Of a stretch of 7,992 nt of DNA, positions 4,919-7,992 are shown piece after piece. The position numbers were made by a program, and so were the translations under genes. The notes beneath the pieces are model-generated. The model worked only from the letters and a program-made list of their open reading frames with translations, did no database searches and was not told the origin of the DNA. This DNA is from Methanosarcinales archaeon (GTDB lineage Archaea > Halobacteriota > Methanosarcinia > Methanosarcinales > Methanogasteraceae). The DNA is taken from NCBI GenBank assembly GCA_030594905.1, contig JAUVEF010000045.1:1-7992 (forward strand), given 5' to 3'. Numbering within the stretch: position 1 is the first letter of the stretch; every line of letters starts with the position of its first letter.

Positions 4919-6816
4919 ACTGTTTTAGATATGTTAGATCGGCGTCGGTTGTTTCCACTGACGCCGCACTGGTTGCGCCGACATTGCGCACCTTGCTCAC
5001 ATCGCTTGCACTGCTTACATTACTCACACTGTTTGTCTTGCCATGTGCAGGCGACGCCAACAACACCGACGAAAACGTAGTAATATTGGCAGCAGACACC
5101 GAACGGGTACTGCTCGATTACTCGATTGTTACGCTTGATGTTGTCTCGATGGCTGCGGAAAATTATTATGTCGTCGCATATAAAAATGTCGTCTGCGGGA
5201 GGGGGATTGTGGTCTTCACATCCAACGGCACCGTGGTCGATGACGCATCAACCGTCAAGAGCATTGTTGGGGCAGTTGCATGGCGGCAAGCAGCAAATCA
5301 GTTAACCATTGCGGATATTGACGCCGTCAAGGCACTTGTGGGCTCGCCGCAGGCGATTGAGACAAAACGCGTCAAACTGATCACATCGTGCGACTCGCTT
5401 GCCGTGCTTGGAAACGACCTCAATCGGACCGGGACTACGGATTATGGGGTGACTTCTGCTTTTGCGGAGCGTGCTATGAGTGTGGATCAAAATATGGATG
5501 ATATATTGAACGGAACCGAATTTTTCCTAAAAGATCTGACAAAACAAGAGAACATAGTTGCCGGTGTTGTAAAAAATGCAAACAACACCAGAGAATCACT
5601 ACAGAAGGATTGGGAAGGGAGACAACACGCCCAGACCCAGGTTATACTGACGCTTGTCCTGATTGCAGTCATAATCGTAGCTGTAGCAGCGTTATTACTT
5701 ACAAAATCAAAGAAAAAAGACTTCTCCATAACAAAACGTGCGTATACTCTTATTGGCAAGAAAAAAGAGAATATCATCGATCAGTTGCACAGTCCGGACG
5801 CGGATGAGCGCGCAAGGTCCGCCCTGATGGCAGGAGCGTCCGCAGACCTCGATGAATCAGTTATCCCACATATAATCGTGCTGCTTGACGATCCTGACGA
5901 ACGGGTCCGTGCTAATGCTGCTCAATCGATCAGGCGCATCGGACAGAGGGACAAAAGCCTTGTGCAGTTTGCAAAAGATCCACTTAAGCGCCATCTCGAT
6001 GATCCGAGCGACAAGGTGCGAGATGCCGTGAGTCAGGCGTATAAGGTAGTCGATGGTACTGTGTCGGCTGCGACAGAAAAGGAGGTTGAGGTTGAAGCAT
6101 CCAAACCAGCTGAAACAACTGAAACAACTGAAGCGGTGGCAGAAGAGACAAAGGGGACTGAAAATCCACCCCCTGATTCGGAAGAGCCTGTAAAGACCGT
6201 GGTTGTGGCAAAGGCAACACTAACCGATGCACAACAGAAACGCCTTCATGAACTGCGGCAATCGGTGAATCAGTCGATAAACGACCTTCCGGCGGGGTGC
6301 GATCTCTGCATACCGTACTATCTGCGAGGCATCTGCACCACAATCACTGACATGATCGAACATGCGCACCGCGGGGACAGCGATGCAATTGACGAGATGA
6401 TCGACACAGCAGGGCGCGTTTGCGGTTATATCGCCGATCTGGTTGAGAATGGCAGGTTCATTGATATCTGCATCTCCAGCAACATGGGCGCGTTTGATGA
6501 CACGGGATTCATACTTGGAGTTGAGGAGTATCAAGACCTGCTGGATGCCCTGATCCGCGATCCGGTAAGCTTTGTCGATTCGTCACACGTCGAAGAAGAA
6601 CTCTGGGAGCTTGATAGCACAATCACGAGAAAGATGAGTGAACTGACGATCATACCGATCTCGGGGTTGTGGAAGGTGTCGAAAAACATTTTTGATGATG
6701 CGGCTGATGAATCCGGGATCAAACATGCATTCTCTATCCTTATAGCAACGATTATCCTTAAGAGGACCCGCGGAATGATGGAAAATCCGGAGATCGTGCG
6801 CAGGCTACAGTTGTAG
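4915..6816 (+). CDS. Membrane protein with HEAT repeats and the shared C-terminal domain
   Basis: A 633-residue protein I cannot name. A signal peptide (hydrophobic core about 27-43) is probably cleaved near Ala48. The extracytoplasmic part (about 49-242) has five N-glycosylation sequons and a helical stretch from about 185 leading to the membrane. One membrane helix (243-263) is followed by a Lys cluster. Two to three HEAT-like repeats lie at about 286-380 (ESVIPHIIVLLDDPDERVRA and a second DDPSDKVRDAV unit). An acidic Glu/Thr/Pro linker covers about 385-430. The C-terminal domain (about 436-633) is homologous to that of the upstream PKD protein; CIP is at 465-467, IPISGLW at 580-586 and ENPEIVRR at 623-630. 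HEAT repeats are protein-binding scaffolds and face the cytoplasm in this topology. The 4-base overlap with the PKD gene and the shared domain argue that the two products work together. Function is unknown; a sensor, scaffold or surface-tethering complex are all possible. Confidence 0.88.
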   Translation: MNCFRYVRSASVVSTDAALVAPTLRTLLTSLALLTLLTLFVLPCAGDANNTDENVVILAADTERVLLDYSIVTLDVVSMAAENYYVVAYKNVVCGRGIVVFTSNGTVVDDASTVKSIVGAVAWRQAANQLTIADIDAVKALVGSPQAIETKRVKLITSCDSLAVLGNDLNRTGTTDYGVTSAFAERAMSVDQNMDDILNGTEFFLKDLTKQENIVAGVVKNANNTRESLQKDWEGRQHAQTQVILTLVLIAVIIVAVAALLLTKSKKKDFSITKRAYTLIGKKKENIIDQLHSPDADERARSALMAGASADLDESVIPHIIVLLDDPDERVRANAAQSIRRIGQRDKSLVQFAKDPLKRHLDDPSDKVRDAVSQAYKVVDGTVSAATEKEVEVEASKPAETTETTEAVAEETKGTENPPPDSEEPVKTVVVAKATLTDAQQKRLHELRQSVNQSINDLPAGCDLCIPYYLRGICTTITDMIEHAHRGDSDAIDEMIDTAGRVCGYIADLVENGRFIDICISSNMGAFDDTGFILGVEEYQDLLDALIRDPVSFVDSSHVEEELWELDSTITRKMSELTIIPISGLWKVSKNIFDDAADESGIKHAFSILIATIILKRTRGMMENPEIVRRLQL

Positions 6817-6831
6817 GGCGTGGTTTTCGGA

Positions 6832-6847
6832 CAACTGCGGGCAGTTG
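6832..6847. terminator. Hairpin 16 bases after the HEAT gene stop
   Basis: caactgc-gg-gcagttg is a perfect 7-bp inverted repeat (in practice a 6-bp stem with a CGGG loop). It lies in the convergent space between the PKD-HEAT operon and the zinc-ribbon gene, so it may mark the transcript end. No T-run follows directly, so a terminator role is only suggested. Confidence 0.35.
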
Positions 6848-6868
6848 GCGTTTAGATGGATCGTAGGT

Positions 6869-6900
6869 GGGATTTGGGGGCATTGGTTTATAATCCCCCA
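6869..6900. terminator. Second stem-loop in the convergent intergenic region
   Basis: gggatt (6869-6874) pairs with aatccc (6892-6897), and alternatively tggggg (6875-6880) pairs with ccccca (6895-6900); these exclude each other. It lies between two converging genes and could end transcripts from either side. Archaeal terminators usually rely on T-runs, and only short T-rich bits are present. Confidence 0.3.
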
Positions 6901-6986
6901 TTCCGCAACGCTCTTATTCTGGTAGTTGATACAAAGAACTATGGTTACACTGTGGTTAAGTAATCAAACGACAAACGAGTTACCAC

Positions 6987-7340
6987 TCAGCCAAGCAACC
7001 CCATAATCCGAATCCCACGCTCGATACAATCCATCTGGTCGCGTATGCGCACAAGATCGGTCTCTTTCTGCATATCAACGGCGATTTTGCTGATTTTATC
7101 TGAAACAACATCGCGAAGTGAGATTCCGGAAATCTCCTCGCCAACTCCAGCCGCTCCTTGTGTTTCCCTGATCTTCCCGGTTTTCTCAGCTCCCCTATCC
7201 TGCAGCATCTTAAAATCGCAGGTCGGGCAGCCGATTTTCCCATGATATCGAAACTTGGGCGCGCCGCATCGTTCACAGGTCTCTGCGAGCATGGTTCCGC
7301 CCAGTTCGAGCATTCGTGACATGCCATCAATTTCATCCAT
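6987..7340 (-). CDS. Zinc-ribbon protein of the p27/SSSCA1 autoantigen family
   Basis: A 117-residue protein with an N-terminal helix, then a four-Cys zinc ribbon at residues 22-41 (C-x2-C at 22/25, C-x2-C at 38/41; CERCGAPKFRYHGKIGCPTC). A charged linker and a C-terminal helical region (about 70-117) with alternating charges that could form a coiled coil follow. The MLELGGTMLAETCERCGAP opening followed by a ribbon is typical of the archaeal Sjogren's syndrome/scleroderma autoantigen 1 (UPF0148-like, Auto_anti-p27) family, whose archaeal role is not established. The ATG at 7340 has AAGGAG (complement of 7351-7356) 10 bases upstream, a slightly long spacing. An AT-rich element (complement of 7399-7406, ATAAATTA) could be its TATA box, giving a leader of about 35 bases. 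It converges on the PKD-HEAT operon. Confidence 0.85.
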   Translation of the reverse strand: MDEIDGMSRMLELGGTMLAETCERCGAPKFRYHGKIGCPTCDFKMLQDRGAEKTGKIRETQGAAGVGEEISGISLRDVVSDKISKIAVDMQKETDLVRIRDQMDCIERGIRIMGLLG

Positions 7341-7488
7341 GATTATGTTGCTCCTTGCATCAATCCATTACACATGCGCGATTGTAAAGTTGTCCTCGTA
7401 ATTTATCCGCATCGGTCATCGGTTAAGACACTTGCCGATCCACTCGGTATTTCCATGAAATAATATTCACCAACCATTCATACCCAGG

Positions 7489-7526
7489 TATCCCCAATTA
7501 CATCTAATCAGTTATCTGAGGGGATA
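7489..7526 (+). promoter_or_regulatory. Stem that would mask the transposase ribosome site
   Basis: tatcccc (7489-7495) is perfectly complementary to ggggata (7520-7526), with two further G-U pairs possible outside (7487-7488 with 7527-7528). The right arm contains most of the Shine-Dalgarno GAGGGG (7518-7523), which lies 6 bases from the transposase ATG. In RNA that includes the left arm, the ribosome site would be hidden. This recalls the protection of IS10 and IS50 transposase genes from outside transcription; application here is inference. Confidence 0.45.
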
Positions 7527-7529
7527 TTG

Positions 7530-7992
7530 ATGACAACCGATACACATATAATCGAAAAAGATCTTTACACGATCTTTTCACCTGAATGGCTACGTAACTC
7601 AGCCCGTGAAACCGGGATTGTAAAACGAGAGAGAAAAATTGATCCTGTGATCATGTTCTGGGTTTTAGTCATGGGATTTGGCGTTCGACTTCAGCGCACT
7701 CTTGCCAACCTGAAACGCGGGTACGAAAAGGAATCAGAAATTAAATTAAGTGATAGTAGTTGGTATGAGCGGTTTACACCCGAACTCACGGAATTTTTCA
7801 AGGTGTCTGTATCTCACGCCATAGAACAACTTGCACAGGAACAAAATCACACACTCAACGAAAAGCTTTCCCAATTTAATGATGTATTGATACAGGATAG
7901 TAGTATTGTCAGGCTTCATGAGTCTCTTTCTAAGAAATGGCCTGCGACCCGGACTCGAAAAGTTGCTGCAGGCGTAAAAGTGAGTTTGCTGG
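7530..7992 (+). CDS. IS4-family transposase, ISH8-like, N-terminal 154 residues
   Basis: An open frame starts at ATG 7530 behind GAGGGG at 6-base spacing and runs to the window edge without a stop, so it is cut by the window and not visibly broken. The product opens with a helical DNA-binding-type region (IFSPEWLRNSARETGIVKRE). It contains the motif DVLIQDSSIVRLH, in which Asp123 is the probable first acidic residue of the DDE catalytic triad. Next come a WPATRTRKVAAGVKVSLL segment characteristic of archaeal IS4-family ISH8-group transposases, common in Methanosarcina. The second Asp and the Glu lie beyond the window, so intactness cannot be judged. The enzyme cuts and joins the element's ends during transposition. 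Confidence 0.9.
   Translation, partial: MTTDTHIIEKDLYTIFSPEWLRNSARETGIVKRERKIDPVIMFWVLVMGFGVRLQRTLANLKRGYEKESEIKLSDSSWYERFTPELTEFFKVSVSHAIEQLAQEQNHTLNEKLSQFNDVLIQDSSIVRLHESLSKKWPATRTRKVAAGVKVSLL

Larger units (their letters stand above)
7480..7992 (+). mobile_element. Left part of an IS4-family (ISH8-like) insertion sequence, cut by the window
   Basis: The transposase below marks an insertion sequence entering the window from the right. Its left end must lie between the zinc-ribbon gene (start at 7340) and 7530; I place it near 7480, where catacccaggtatcccc begins, but this is a guess because the right inverted repeat and target duplication are outside the window. Base use is more AT-rich than in the neighbouring genes, consistent with foreign DNA. 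Confidence 0.5.

Noticed and set aside
5035..5050. Lipobox for the HEAT protein around Cys44
   Set aside because: The residues before Cys44 are V-L-P, which do not fit the usual small residue at -1; an ordinary signal peptidase site near Ala48 fits better.
6980..7336. A second minus-strand frame of 118 codons overlapping the zinc-ribbon gene
   Set aside because: It covers the same bases in another frame, while the real frame has the four-Cys ribbon and a ribosome site.

Overview
The window looks like chromosomal DNA of a euryarchaeon, most likely a methanogen- or ANME-type lineage near Methanosarcinales. The taxonomic call is inference. It rests on an archaeal GHMP-type shikimate kinase, an Lrp/AsnC regulator beside a small membrane protein, a p27-autoantigen-type zinc-ribbon protein, large PKD and HEAT surface proteins, TATA-box promoters with apparently leaderless starts, and an ISH8-like IS4-family transposase. 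No rRNA, tRNA or CRISPR array was seen.

Layout. Positions 1-840 (minus strand) hold an Lrp/AsnC regulator, a three-helix membrane protein 17 bases downstream of it, and possibly the start of a third gene running off the left edge. A 196-base divergent intergenic region carries a palindrome in front of the regulator and a good TATA box in front of the archaeal shikimate kinase (1037-1933, plus). A 396-base intergenic region (1934-2329) is unusually structured. It has a 12-bp inverted repeat enclosing a G-quadruplex motif, a strong TATA box, 11-bp direct repeats exactly 22 bp apart, and a perfect 17-bp palindrome just before the next gene.

Positions 2330-6816 hold a two-gene operon that is the most interesting part of the window. 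The first gene encodes a lipobox-bearing protein with five PKD domains, one membrane helix, a very basic linker, an Ig-like domain and a helical C-terminal domain. The second overlaps it by 4 bases (ATGA) and encodes a protein with a signal peptide, a sequon-rich extracytoplasmic part, one membrane helix, HEAT repeats and an acidic linker. Its C-terminal domain is recognisably homologous to that of the first protein. The shared cytoplasmic domain, the oppositely charged linkers and the translational coupling suggest a two-component membrane-spanning complex. I do not recognise it as a described system.

Positions 6817-6986 are a convergent intergenic region with hairpins. A small zinc-ribbon protein (6987-7340, minus) follows. 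The right end is the 5' part of an insertion sequence whose transposase start lies in a possible ribosome-site-sequestering hairpin and whose gene runs off the window.
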